DNA of 64,000 nucleotides from assembly GCF_000003815.2 (NCBI RefSeq), contig NC_049980.1:12973430-13037429 (forward strand), read 5' to 3'. Shown piece after piece: positions 35,795 to 50,700 of this stretch. Positions within the stretch are counted from its first letter, which is position 1. Each line of letters opens with the position of its first letter. The translations under genes were made by a program, and so were the position numbers. Origin of the DNA: Branchiostoma floridae (taxonomy: Eukaryota; Chordata; Leptocardii; Amphioxiformes; Branchiostomatidae). The notes below the pieces were generated by a model that saw only the letters and a program-made list of their open reading frames with translations, did no database searches and was not told the origin of the DNA.

Positions 35795-38700
35795 GTATGT
35801 CAAGTAGAGTAGGTCCTTGATTACAAGTTGTGTTGTTGATCGTCTTATTACCTTAGGCTTAGAGGTGGATTTTAAGCTTTCGTCAGGCTGGAGTTTAGAA
35901 GGCGGGGGATTATTTTTGCCGTGTTTCATTCCTACATGATCCTTCTTATCATTTTTTATTTTGTAGCAATACTTTGCTTACACCTAAGATGAAAGAACCT
36001 TTACAACGCATAGTGTGGTACAATTTGATATAGTGAGAAACTTAAATTAAGCCCCTGTCACATATTCAGTATCTTTCCACCACTTTGCTCCCGACCACTC
36101 TACAACCAAGGTGGGTTTTTGGTTCGAAGTAACCTACTTCACCCTCCATTAGCTTCACTTCAATCCTAGATCCCCCGATCGCATTTGATCATGAAGAATA
36201 TACCTTTCCCGATTTTGATAGTCCAAAATTCACAGTCGGCAGCTAGTGCATTATTAAGCAACCTCATCATCGACTGAAGGTCGGGAGTGCCATGGTAGGA
36301 AAGATACGTGTGGCAGGGGCATAACATTCTAAGCGGCTGTCGTTCCCTTCTTTCAAAGGGTCCAGCAGCTAAAGATCGGAGTGAGGCTGAATCTCACTCG
36401 CTCCTCCATCGAGGAAGCACGAAGAGTGTTCCTCAACGCCACACGAGTCGGGCGGCTGGGCTCGCTGAGAGTTCAGAATGGATCCGGGTCCTGGGACCAG
36501 TGTCCGTACCGCTCTCCCAACAACTTCTCCGGCTCAGAGAATCAGCGGATTCGAGTCGGCGTCCGGCTAAGTCTGGCTACCTCTGCGGTCGGGGAGGCGC
36601 AGAGTGTATTCCAGAACGGCGTAGTGGCGGGAAGATTGGGATCACTCAACGTGGTGCCAGGGTCTGGGTACTGGGACCAGTGCGTGAGCCATTCTCTGAC
36701 GACGCCATCATCTGGGTCGAGCATTCAGCGGATCCGGGTCGGTGTTCATCTGAACATGACTCGCTCAGCTCACGAAGAAGCACGGGAGTTGTTCCTCAAC
36801 AAGACCAAGGAGGGACGCCTGCGCTCTCTGCGTGTGGTGCCACGATCCGGGTACTGGAACCAATGCGGGAATGTCTCCATCATTCCCGATAAACCAACAC
36901 AAAGACAGCGTATACAAATGGTGGTGAAGTTGACAATGAACGAAACGGCGATCGACGAGGCACAGAAGTTGTTCTTGAATATGACGGGTGCAGGAAGGCT
37001 TGGCTCGCTGACTGTAGTGCCGGGATCAGGGTACTGGGATCAGTGTCCGGCTCGTGTACTCACACCGACTCCCGAACCACTCGGAAGGGTATGTTCCAGA
37101 GTTTTAGTTAGATTTTAAGTGGTAGATGCTTTTATCTGTAACAACTACTAGTATATCAAAACAGAATATGCCACTGTGTCAACAGAACCTTTTGTCCTTA
37201 ACATGTTTCGATGTTGTTGTTTTTTGCTACAACCAGAAAGAAATGATTTCCACGATAGTACATACATAGCTACATACTGAATTCGAATGATATTCCTCTT
37301 ATTACATGTTGTACGATTCTGCATGGTTGTAGAATGTTGCAGCTTTTTCTTAGTCGTGTAGCATCCTCCGTAAACGATGAACCAACTTTTCCATTATAGG
37401 TAAACTTTCAACAAATCATGATTTATGTAAAAGTGAAAAATATTCATTGACAATAACTTATTAACAACCATAAGGGAGAACAGCATACATGTACTAACAA
37501 AGGAATTTCGTACATGTAGATGTGTACATTTGCGTTGATTTATAACTCTTACTACCAAGTGCACAAAGTGGTATTTGACAGATTTTTGGAATGTTCTCTG
37601 CTGTTTACAGGTTCTGTTCGGCGTCGAGCTCTCTGTGCCGGTGTTTGCCATGAACGCGACCCGCCAGGTGTTCCAAGATCACATGGAGAACAACGGGACG
37701 CTGGGAGGTCTGACGGTGGCGTCCGACACGGCGGTGTTTGGTACGCACAACGAACTGGGTGGTATTCATATGCCACCTTGATGGTCATTTGACGTTGCAT
37801 TTGCGCCACCTTACGTGGTATACTTGAACAGACATTTACAATTGTGAGGGATTCCGAGCCAACTGTTGGTTATACCCCCCTCACATTAGACGAAAATCGA
37901 TCGGACGACGGGTCTGCGAGCTCTAAATTACGAGGGGGCATGACCCTGACGGGAACGGGGGAACTCTGCCATTTCTTCATCGGCATCAGGGTCATGCCTC
38001 CTCGTAATGATGGTCATTTGACGTTGTATTTACGCCACCTTGCGTGATATATTTGAATAACCATTTACACGTGTGAGGGATTCCGAGCCAACTGTTGGTT
38101 ATGGAAAGTCCATGCAAACTAAGTAGTATGGCACTCATGCTAAGGGATGTCTACCATGGCGGGACTTTCAAATTGTGTATCTTATCTTTTACCACATTGT
38201 CCTATAAAAAGTCCGACACTAGGGAATGGAGTTTTATTTTCCAATGGACTCAAGATACCTTTCTCTCACGATGATGATCTAAACGTTGACAGATCGACGG
38301 ACAAAACTAAGCCACATTGGAAAATTTTCGTTCAAGCAATTTTTCGTGTATCAAAATGTATCCAAATATGATACATTGATGATATCCATTTACAGGTGCC
38401 TTCCGGATGTACACCTCATTTATCCTGGAGCAGAGGTATAACAACACGCTGGACGACCTTACGTCATCGGAGTCTAGAACTCTCATTGGTCGCGTGGAAT
38501 CTGCGGTAAGAACGCCAGTTTTTCTTCAATATACATCCGCCCTTCCCTTCCTTCAGGCACAGGTGATTTATCTACGAAGAGTTTAATCTAGTATCCTTAT
38601 AAAAAAAATGTAATGGGGTGATATCGGTATGGCATTGTCTTTAATCAGAGATGATTACATTCTACTTGTATCTATACAGGTCAGGCTGGCGCTTACCCGT

Positions 38701-41700
38701 GTTACCGGAGTTCAGTCAGTTGAGTTCTACGATTTCAGACGAAGGTAAGACGCCCTAATATCTGTCTGTATCTACATAGCCGTTATAACCGCCCTTCGGC
38801 GTAACGCACCACCTTGTAGAAGAACTTTTACAAATCAAGTTAACACCGCCAAACTTGGTAAAATGTGCCTGTAAAATGTGCATGTATATTGGTGACGTAT
38901 ACATGTTCAACATGTATTCCTTCTTCCCAAAGTTCCGGAGAGAAGAAACCAGTCAGTATCGTGAGGCTAACCCTCGGTGCCAACTCCGTCACCTCTGCTG
39001 AGCAGGCCATCTGTTCGTGTGTGCGCACGGGTGAGATCGGGAGTCTCACCGTGGACTCTGGGCACTGCACCTTCGAGGCCGTCCGTGAGTATTTGTTCAT
39101 ATTATTTTCATATCGTTTATATTTCGGAGTTCAAAGTTGTAGATTGAAGCTTTCCAGATTTGATCCTGTCATGAATATTATCTTATCACTAGGTATCTCA
39201 CCAAACACTAACCTTGTATCACATTTCTTTACCACATTTACAGTTCACTATTAATGTCGACATGTCTTTGTGTACATCTCCGCGTTTTATATGACTGATT
39301 GACGGCGGGGTGACATTCATGGAAGGCTGTCATACCATTTGATTTCAATAAAGTTTCGAGCAGGCTGTGACAGAACCAACCGTTCACAAGGATCTAACAC
39401 TGCCTTTTCTGTAATAAGCTGAACTCCGTACGACATAGTATCACTATCTTAATAATGCCCTTAGTTTCCTATCGTGCGATGATCATACGACGAATGTGAC
39501 CTTTGTTTGTTACTTCGTTCATCTAATAGTAACATATATTGTAATCAACATTTTCCATAGAGCCCTGTACTATGTACAAACTTAGATAAATGTACAATTA
39601 CAGATTTACACACAGTGAATAACTAGCGGTAACATTTCTTTACAATGCTCTCCTAGCACCAACGTGTCGAAACGCGGTGGACCTGGTGTTCCTGGTAGAG
39701 TCGTCCGACGCCGTTGGTCAGGACGGCTTCCCCTGGGTCCAGCGCTTCATCACGTCAGTGTTGGGCGCCCTGACGATCGGACCAGACTTCTTCCAGATAG
39801 GGGTGTATCAGTTCAGCAATGTCGTCCGTCAGATCGTACCTCTTGGTGCTTTCTCCAAAAGGTACGTGATTTTTTTTTATACATAACGCGATAAACACTA
39901 TGTAATCCTCCTATTTCTATACCAGTCTACCAATCATCATCCCCAAAAGAAGATGCTGTGAACTTACGTGGTTATAGAGTTAAAGGCAAAGTGCATTCTA
40001 TACGTCAGTCAAATTGTTGTTGTTTTTTCCGTGTAAGTGGCTGAAAGTAACGATGACTGCTCTGAACATAAACGTGGAAGCCAATGAGCTTTTATCAGAA
40101 GCAATGTAGAAGTGTGGAAGGATCCACAAAACTGTCATTTTAGTTTACGATTGATGTTTACAACGTGTTTGTGACCGCAAATTGTCTCCACATTACAGTG
40201 CTGACATACAGAGGCAAGTTAGGTCCATGGCTCTGCTCGGAGGCGAACCCCAACTGACATCCAGCATGGTTTACGTCCTACAGCACGGGTTCCGGGTAAA
40301 CTCAAGACAGGGTACTCCTAAGGTATTTTCCGTTATCAAGTGGTTGGTGTATAGTTCTGTCCTTTGTTTACTCAGATTAGATAGTGGCAAGGTGGTCGTG
40401 TGTGACTTGTGGTAAGGGTTATTGACCAAGAGTTCTGAATTCATAGCAAGCCTTTATACCCATTTTCTCACTCGACTCAGGTGAAAATGTGTACCTAACT
40501 TCCTTTAACTTTTGGGGTGTCCTTTTCGGAGGTCCCACCACAATTAAGAACCAAGCTTGCTTCTAGATTCGCCCTTCTAAACGTATGATCATATATATGC
40601 CGTCTGTGTCGACAGCATTCTTACTCATTCGCTACTCCATTACTGTAGGTTCTTGTGCTTGTGGTGAGCGACAATTCCACCACCAGCGGACTCGACATGG
40701 TGGCTCAACATGCTGCTCAGAACGGCGTTGTGGTGTTCGGGGTTGGGGCAGGAGCAGGCCCATTGCGGGGGCAGCTGGAGACATTGGTCGGCTCCACCAC
40801 CGCCGTCAGCGTCGCTACGAGCTTCACGAGCCTGAAGCAAACAGAAAAGGGCGTCGTCAATAGTCTCTGCAACGGTACAGTGATTTGCTTTGCTAGGTGT
40901 TACTACATTCCCCAAACAGAGAGTGCTTTCTACTACATAAAAAGATATATCGATATATTGATTTTATTGATGATTATTATATATGTATAATTATAAGTAA
41001 ATAAGGCTTTGATATGTTGATTTTCAATATTCGCAAAATAGATACATGTTGTCAACCATATAAAAAGATGTGAAACGCATAAATCCAAACCCGATATGTG
41101 GTTAATTCGTCGTTCGATAAGATGAGTGCACTGCGTAAAATTGTAATTCTCCGACAGACGTTTTAGACTGGAAAGTCGTTAGCATATTGACCACACTCAC
41201 ACTACAATCACTGGTTGGAATTCCTTACGTAAAACTGAACACACACTTATTACGTAGGCACTTGAGTCTGTGAAGATAGGTTGAAGAATTATAACTTTTT
41301 GTGTTTTACAATACATTTTCATGTTTTCAAAACAGTTGGTCAGTTCCTGTACGGCACGGTTGTCATCAGAAGACGATTCAACGAGACTCTGCGAGATCCA
41401 ACTTCCCAGGAGTTTCTTAACCTTACTGCACAGGTTAAAGAAGGGGTGAGTAGAGAAACAGAAAGCTCCTTGGTCTGGCGTGGTTGAAGGACATGTCTGG
41501 CGTCGACCGACGAAGCAAGCTTAAGGAAGCATGGTGTCAGGCTCAGATGATAATCATTTTTGATATTACGTCCAAATGCCCTACTTTGCATATACTAACA
41601 TTCGGCTTGTTTAATCTTTTTTACGGGGTAATATATATTGTATTCTCGTTTTCCAGCTGTCTGACATATTTGTCGGAGGAAACTGCTTGCAACGGATTGT

Positions 41701-44700
41701 CGTAGCAGAATTCCGCGGAGCTGGGTAAGAACGCATTTTCTTATTTTTTCCCCAATTCTAGATGTTAACGTAATCAGATTTCAAATCAAATATCTGTAGT
41801 AAAATTGACGGATAAACATTGTGTTATACGTATATTTTGCCATGTTGAAGTTGGAACGTTTCCTTTTCATACATAGCAATGCTATGGAGACCCAAGTGAC
41901 TTTCCAAGTCGTTTTCGAGAACACGCCGTCCTGCCAGGACAACATCATAATCACATTTAACTCAACTGTGTCCCGAGGAAGGATTGGCACACTTGTAGTA
42001 GATCCGGCATCAGCTGTATTGGGTACAGGAGGTAAGTGAAACAAAGATCTCTCCTGAAAATGTTATGTTTTAAAAGTAATTATTAGAATTGAGGTTCACC
42101 CAATAGAACAGCTTTGACGTTTAGGAACATTTGTACAGAAAAAAGTTGCGAAGACCTGAAGCAGGTTTTTTCTAGGTGCTTAAGAACTGTCACATGGGAA
42201 ACAGTTCTGGCCTTGGTACTGAACAACAGTCACACAGTGAAGCAGTTCTTAAATACTCACAAGGTAACATGGTTTTGTCCCAGGTGCCGAAGGACATTCA
42301 TACAATGAGATGGTTCTCTCCTTGGTTCTGATAAATATGAATACTGTATTGGTTCTGATAAATATGAATACTGTATTGGTTCTGATAAATATTTTCTTTC
42401 TGCTGAACAGTATTTACACTGTGAAAAAATTCTATGCTTTGTGCTGAACAACATCTACATAATACAAGAAACTTTTCCTGGCACTGAGCATAAATCACAC
42501 GGTAAAACTGTTCTGTTCCTGGTGCAACATTCACACAACAATTGCTTTCGATCTACTGAACATCATTTACACAAGGAAACAGTTCTGTCCCTGGTGCTTA
42601 ACATCATTTACACAATGAAACGGTTCTGTCCTTGGTGCTGAACATCATTTGCACAATGAAACAGTTCTGTCCTTGGTGCTGAACAACATTTACACAATGA
42701 AACAGTTCTGTCCTTGGTGCTGAACATCATTTACACAAGGAAGCAGTTCTGTCCTTGGTGCTGAACATCATTTACACAAGGAAGCAGTTCTGTCCTTGGT
42801 GCTGAACATCATTTACACAAGGAAGCAGTTCTGTCCTTGGTGCTGACCAACATTTTCACAATGACACAGTTCTGTCCTTGGTGCTGAACAACATTCACAC
42901 AATGAAACAGTTCTGTCCTTGGTGCTGAACATCATTTACACAAGGAAGCAGTTCTGTCCTTGGTGCTGAACATCATTTACACAATGAAACAGTTCTGTCC
43001 TTGGTGCTGAACATCATTTACACAATGAAACAGTTCTGTCCTTGGTACTGAACATCATTTACACAAGGAAGCAGTTCTGTCCTTGGTGCTGAACATCATT
43101 TACACAAGGAAGCAGTTCTGTCCTTGGTGCTGAACATCATTTACACAAGGAAGCAGTTCTGTCCTTGGTGCTGAACATCATTCACACAGTGAAGCAGTTC
43201 TGTCCTTGGTGCTGAACATCATTTACACAAGAAAGCAGTTCTGTCCTTGGTGCTGAACATCATTTACACAAGGAAGCAGTTCTGTCCTTGGTGCTGAACA
43301 TCATTCACACAGTGAAACAGTTCTGTCTTTGGTGCTGAACATCATTTACACAAGGAAGCAGTTCTGTCCTTGGTGCTGAACATCATTTACACAAGGAAGC
43401 AGTTCTGTCCTTGGTGCTGAACATCATTCACACAGTGAAGCAGTTCTGTCCTTGGTGCTGAACATCATTTACACAAGAAAGCAGTTCTGTCCTTGGTGCT
43501 GAACATCATTTACACAAGGAAGCAGTTCTGTCCTTGGTGCTGAACATCATTCACACAGTGAAACAGTTCTGTCCTTGGTGCTGAACATCATTTACACAAG
43601 GAAGCAGTTCTGTCCTTGGTGCTGAACATCATTTACACAATGAAACAGTTCTGTCCTTGGTGCTGAACATCATTTACACAAGGAAGCAGTTCTGTCCTTG
43701 GTGCTGAACATCATTTACACAAGGAAGCAGTTCTGTCCTTGGTGCTGAACATCATTCACACAGTGAAACAGTTCTGTCCTTGGTGCTGAACATCATTTTC
43801 ACAATGAAACAGTTCTGTCCTTGGTGCTGAACAACATTCACACAAGGAAACAGTTCTGTCCTTGGTGCTGAACATCATTTACACACACAACATTCACACA
43901 ATGAACCAGTTCTGCCCTTTGTGCCGAACAACACTTAATTGTCTGTTCCTTAGTCCTTATTCACACAATTAGTGCTGGCGCTAGATAGATACATGGTGGA
44001 AAAGAGTTTTAATGGATCCAGGATAGAACCAAGTCAGCCGCGAAATACGTCGTAAAATTGTTTTCAATTAGCACTGGGGGTAATGTATGTAGAAATGGAA
44101 CAGACAAGATTGAGAGAAAACCTTAAAGCCCGTTTTACTACAGTGATTGACATGAACATTTATTGTTTCAGGAGGTGTGACTGCTTATGTTACTTTCACC
44201 ATCACAAGTCAGTGCTTCATCCCATCTCTGTTAGACATCTTATCCACTGAGTACCGTCAGTTCAAAATCCAACTAGAGGTGCAGGTAAGGATATGTTCAG
44301 AAACGTCATCATTTCTTCTTTGAAGATTCTAAGATCCCCTGTTCCTACTTCTACACATTTCAAACTGTGGTTGATTGCGTGTATGAATACAATGCGAATA
44401 TGTATTAATTTTAATTCACTTTTTGTTTGTCACGGTACAGCTGCTCAATGTGTTTTCAAACGTGGAAGGTATTCGGTCGGTCCAGGTTCAGGAAATATCA
44501 TCTGGGTGAGTTGTTTGTACTTTGTACAACGTCCTTATATATGCGCTTTTAGCATAGACAGGCCATTCTTACATTTAGTAAATCGTTGTTGTTCATTCCC
44601 TGTACTTTAAATCATTTCTGTCTATTGACTGTGACCTGGTCTATTTTTACAGGCCTTCTGAGTGTTCGATCAGTGTGGTCATTCGGTTGATGTTGAAAGC

Positions 44701-47700
44701 AACGGATTTTCAGAGGTCACAGCAAGTCTTCTTGCAAACTGTGTCCGGTGGAAGCCTTGGCCTCTTCACAATTGACCAGAGTACAGTCTTCTTCGGCCGC
44801 ACAGGTAACGTTGGTGACTGCAATTATGGTTATCATTGATTTGATTTGTTTTACTTGAATTTACTAACAACATACTAAACAACTATGTTTGCTGTCCTAC
44901 CCAGTAGATATTTGGTAAACAATTTGTTAAAGGGAGATGATTTGCATTTACAGTATAATACAAATTGTTATAGTATGGATAACTAAAACTTGTAACACTC
45001 TTCTGTATTATTCACGACAACAGAGCCAGTGTGCAGAGCGAAGCTAGACATCGTCTTCGTCTTGGACGGCTCGGACCATGTAGGCCAGGCTAACTTTGAC
45101 CGTGTCAAGGCTTGGGTCAAGGCTGTCGTCAGCGGCTTCACCATCGGCGTCAACACAACAATGGTGGGTGTGCTGCAGTACAGCTCGCAACCGCGTGTTG
45201 AGTTCTCCCTTGGGGCTTTCCGCGATCTGCAGGACCTGCTCCAGGCCATAGACGGCGTCCCGTACATGGCTGGAGGAGCCAACGTCGGCCAGGCGCTGCA
45301 CACTGTCAGGACTAGCCCCCTCCTACTTGGCAATGGCACTCGTCCGGACGCTCGGAAGGTTGTTATCCTGGTCTCCGGCGGGCCATCGAGTGATGACGTC
45401 ATACAGCCTGCCCTGCAGCTGCAGCAGACAGGTGCTGTCGTGTATGCTGCAGGTGTCGACAGACATGACGTCAGTGAGCTGGGAAACATCGCCAGCTCGG
45501 CACAAACGGCGGCATCTGTCGGCAACTTTGCTGCCTTGGACGATCTAAGGACATCGCTGCTGTCGTCAGTCTGCACAGGTTAAACACGGCAACACTTTTT
45601 TTAATTTCACTACATGGTTCCATTATATAGTTCAATCAATACTCCTCTAGCGAGCCTAATTGCTGTATATGTGCTTTATTTGTGATTGTTATTGTATTTG
45701 TATTTATCAATTATTTTCAGTCTCTGATGCTGATGTTAGCAATTTTCTCTATGTCCTGTACATTCTTTTGTTGATCAATCTAGAAACAACACGTATTGCC
45801 AAAACTTATGAGGAATATGTTATGATGCTGGGATCTAACGTTATGTGATGGCAATATGAATGACCTAGCCAAGGTTTTCACAGAGAACCTTGGACCAAAC
45901 TTATTCTGACTGAAATTGCTAGTTTGACTAGATGTGCAATCGGTAGTAAAGCCATGCCACGGTGTAGTTAGTGTACACTACTTATCCGCACATGATTGGT
46001 TGATACCTTAGCCTGATAAATGAATTCTATGATATTACTTTCTCCCAACATGTACAGCAATGACTCAAATGTTCTATCATTTTCGCAGTGCCTGCTCCTC
46101 TGGTGGCCTATGTGTCAGTAGATGTACAGTTCACCGGAGAACTTGGGAACCCGAATTCAGCGGCATATTCCATCTTAGTGACGCAGATTAGAACAGAGGT
46201 AAGTATTTTTTATCACCAATTGTCAGACCAAAATATTGAAATAAACGTACGTTTTGTTCTTTACCTCACCTCAACTAACATTTATCTGTTTTTGTTTCTT
46301 CCCTAGCTTTTGTTCCTGTTCAGAGATATTGTGGGACTGCAGGGCATTGCTATCACAAGTTTGCAACAAGAGTAAGCACTCAGACATACATCATCATTAC
46401 ACTATAATAGCTGTCCTCAAACAGTTGTTCATGTACTATGTTTTTTTTTATCATGGGGAGTCAGGAAGTCAAATTGAAATTGAAAGCTTACATCAAATTC
46501 TTATATTACTCTGTTTTAGACATAGCTGAAATCCAAAGATCACAAATGGTAGCAGTAGCGGGCAAATGAGACCAACTTGCTTATCATTTCCAGTGTATTG
46601 TTCTTTGTTTTACGAACGTTCAGTATAGAATGTTGTCACACTGATCATGACAAGCTAACATGGAGAGAGATTTATACTCTCTTATTATTCTTAGGCAGCA
46701 TAACTTTCTGACTGAGGCGTAAACATGCATGCGCAATTGCTTCTTTGTTTCTCCAGTGTCAGAAACACCACGCGGGTGTACCTGAACTTGATCGTCGCCC
46801 CTTACATCTCCATGGCCGTCGAACAGCGCTTTCGGACTGTAGTGAACACTGGCAGGATAGGCACTTTGGTCGTCATTCCGGGTTCACTCTTCGTATTGAG
46901 AGAAGGTGAGAAACAACTAAACCGAATTTCATTTAACATCTTTCAGTAAGTAAATGTTGACAAATGTGGAAATGTTTTAGTGTGCAGCGACTAATATATA
47001 TGCTATTGCCAATACTGTTCATTCGTTGTTTTGAATTTTATTCAACTGCCCTACATTAGACAATACGAATAAATGTACAATTGACAGAGAAGACTTGTGT
47101 TGTGGTCATCAAAATTCTATCGACGTAAATCATAAGTGTTGTTAACTTTGATTTTGTTGGTAGAAGTCAGGATCATCTGTCACTCATATGAACTACTCTT
47201 TGTATTACAGGAACCACGGCAGCACCGCCAACGACGCCACAAATAAAACCCATAAGATGTCAGAATGCTGTGGACCTGGTGTTTCTGTTGGATTCATCAA
47301 ACGCTGTCGGTCAGGGCGGATTGCCCTGGATTAAGAACTTCATGACTTCAGTCCTGGAGGCACTGAAAATCGGACAGGACCACTTCCAGATAGGGGTATA
47401 CCAATTCAGCGACAGTGTCCGCCAATTGATAGCCCTTGGAGCGTACACGAATAGGTAAGAAATAGGTCAACTAAAATAGATCTAGAGACTGTGTAATTAC
47501 ACAAATATAGGAGAATTTGCACACACACACACACACACAAACAAGTTAAATCTGTGCAGATATATAGTTTTATTGCACAACAATTGTACGGGGTACAAAG
47601 TACAGATATAAAATACAGACGTAAGATCTATGAGGTATTGTCTGTTTTCTAGTGATGCTGTTTGTGCTGCTTTAGATTGTTCCCAAAATTACTACGCAAT

Positions 47701-50700
47701 ACGTAAGGTGAAGATATTGCTGGGTAATGCTCAATCCACTGTGTCTGCGTATGCAATTTATATGCTTTGTCATGACACGTACCCTTACCATTGTTTCTCA
47801 GCACGGATATGATACAACTGGTTAATGAGACATCACTAATCGGTGGACAAGCAAGTCTAGAACGTAGTCTGATTTACGTTCTTAGAAACGGATTCAGATT
47901 CAACTCAAGACCAGGAAATGTAAAGGTACGTATTTAGTGTTGATAGTTGCGGATAGTACATACAGTGGCTGGTTTCGATATTTTGTATACATGTGATAAA
48001 ATTTAAGAAAAAGATACAAAGTCTTCTGGTAATCAATGTAAATTGTTACCTGCCAAACAAGTTTTATAATCTTCTCTCAAACGATGTGTGTTTTCTTTTT
48101 TAAACGTGCCACATTGCCTCGCATGTAGGTTGTGGTTGTATTGACCAGTGGTCAGCACAACGCGGATTCTGCCGGACTTCTAGCCCAGCAAGCCAGCCAA
48201 TATGGCGTGGTGACCTTTGTGATCGGAGTTGGCCCAACAGCTCAGCAAGGCCAACTGGAGAGAATCACGGGTTCCAGCGGCGCAGTGACCGTTGTTAACA
48301 GTTTTTCAAACCTACCTCAGCTGGACAGAGCTATTGTCAGCAGCCTTTGCAATGGTAACTTGATGTTTCATTGAAGTCTTTTTTCATATGCTTACGTATG
48401 TTGTAATAAGTATTTCTGTAAATGCGAATTTTAGTGATGTTTAGGAATGATGCAAGGTTGAGACACAGAGGAAGTTACGTCTATTCCTTGTTTATATTTT
48501 CAGTCGGTAGACTTCTGAACGGCAGGTTTGTCATCAGAACACCGTTTAACGGAACATTGAGGAACACCAGTTCTCATTACTTCCAAACTCTCGCAGCACA
48601 GGTCCACGAAGGGGTGAGTATGAGCAGTAAATAAAATTAGAGACTTGTTTTAGAGTTAGGAACTTAAAGTAATTTGAATTTAAAGGGAAACTCTGAATTA
48701 CTATACATAACACTATCAACTTGAATATATATATTTTGTTGTCATACAGATTACTGGAATATTGAATCGTGACTGTGTTCAACGAATAGTTGTAACAGAG
48801 TTTCGCGGATCTGGGTGAGTTATAGATAGGTTTAGTCCTATTTATTCTGTACTCTATTGTGTTATAAAAAAACTTTGCAATTACAAAAGCGGCATTACGA
48901 TTGGAACCGTCTCATTCTATACCCGTTATTTGATTTACAGGATGGGACGTGACACTGAAGTGTCATTCCAAATCCTTGGTGACAACACAACACTCTGTCT
49001 CGAGACCCTTGTAGGAAATTTCACCTCCTCAGTGTCCACGGGACGCATTGGGACACTTGTAGTCAATGCGAGCTCAGGGGAACTCGGTTTTGAAGGTAAG
49101 GCAATATCTCGTTTGGATTTTTGATGATAACGCCAATCATAGATATCTAATCAGATGTAAAGATCTGTCTCAATTCTTCATGTTTGACGCCTGTTTGTGC
49201 AACTTTTGTACTCTTTTCTAACTGTTCGTGTACCAATGCTGCAATGGCGTAAAACACTAAAATGAGTCTATTCTTACATCTGCTTGAAATTGGCAATGAC
49301 TTTGCAGCTCTCATGTTGTTTTTTTCTACAACGTTTTTTCCACAGAGGGGGTCACGGCGTATGCGTCATTCACCATCACCAGTCAGTGTTTCACAGCTGC
49401 CCTCCTGGATCCCACATCACCCGAACATCAGGAGCTCAGAGTCCAGTTGGAGGTCGCAGTAAGTACACGTTTTAGAATGGCCTTAAATTCACATTACGAA
49501 AATTTCAGTCTTCTTTGATTTCATACGCTTTGATAGATATTCACATCGACAGTAATACTAGTATTGGCGGATTTATATACGTAGTCTGTTGCTATGGATA
49601 ATGAGTGAGTACGTTAATACCCTGAATCTGAGTCTGGAATTTGGAATGAAACCGTAAGGCATTTGTGTATTCCATGGAATCAGCCCTGAGTGGGAGGGTT
49701 TATACGCTGGACCTTATTAGTATGTTGTGTCGTCAAGAATTTTACAACGTTGACATGCTGTATTTTTCAACACATTGTCATTACCATGCCTTTCAGATAA
49801 GCACCATCTTTTCCAATGTACCTGGAATCCAGTCTATCCAGATTCAAGACATATCAAATGGGTATGTGAACTTATTTTCTTCAACCTTAACGATTCACCG
49901 TTCACAGGATTGTCTGTTACATTTAGGTTTAAGACAGGGCATGAATTTCATTCACAATTATAGCACTAACGTTACACATTTATATAACACTGCAGTTTTG
50001 TGGTCCACTGCTATTAGTTTTGTGTCCTAAAGAAAAAGCTTGATGTCGTGTTCTGTTTTCATTTTAAGGCTTACTACTTGTTCGATCGTTGTCCACCTTC
50101 GCTTGCTACTAAGTGCTGATGAGTTTGACAGATCCCAGCAAATCTTCCTGCAAGCTGTTCAAGGACAGAGCTTCGGGTCATTCACCGTAGACTCCAGTAC
50201 AGTCTTCTTCGGCACCACAGGTATAGAATTGATAAATCAATTATTCATGATATCAGAGGTTTTAGGGACTCTGAATTGTATTGATAACAGATGGCTCTTC
50301 TGGTGCACTTTGTTTGCACTGCATCTTTCTAACAGGAAGAGTTGTATTTTATTTTCATCGTGTGACCGAATTTTGTTCAGGCAAAATGGTTAATGAAGTT
50401 CAAGATACGTTTCTCATGTATGTTCTTATTTTTCGCATTTGTCCTTCCGTTGACGTCTACTCTTCGTCCGTAGCTTTGCCAATACAACAGCGACACTTGT
50501 TTAAAAGCTATGGTGTAATAATTAGAATATTAGATCAATAGATGTACCTTGTCTCGGAAAGTATGTGTTGCTATTATACATTTGCTCAAGTCACCCATCT
50601 TCATTAATTACAGAACCAGTATGCAGAGCACCTCTGGACATAGTCTTCGTCTTGGACGGGTCAAACAGCGTGGGTCCGACCAACTTTGAACGCATCAAGA

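Noticed and set aside
36308-36892. 194-codon plus-strand open frame
   Set aside because: It overlaps the well-supported half-SEA exon 3 in another frame; it is a shadow of a GC-richer repeated coding exon.
42480-43925. CRISPR-like look of the 41-bp array
   Set aside because: Units are contiguous with no unique spacers, the DNA is an animal intron, and no cas genes are present; it is a minisatellite.
44983-45576. 197-codon minus-strand open frame
   Set aside because: Antisense shadow of the VWA2 exon; no protein-family features and it mirrors the codon bias of the sense exon. Similar shadows lie opposite VWA6, VWA7 and VWA8.
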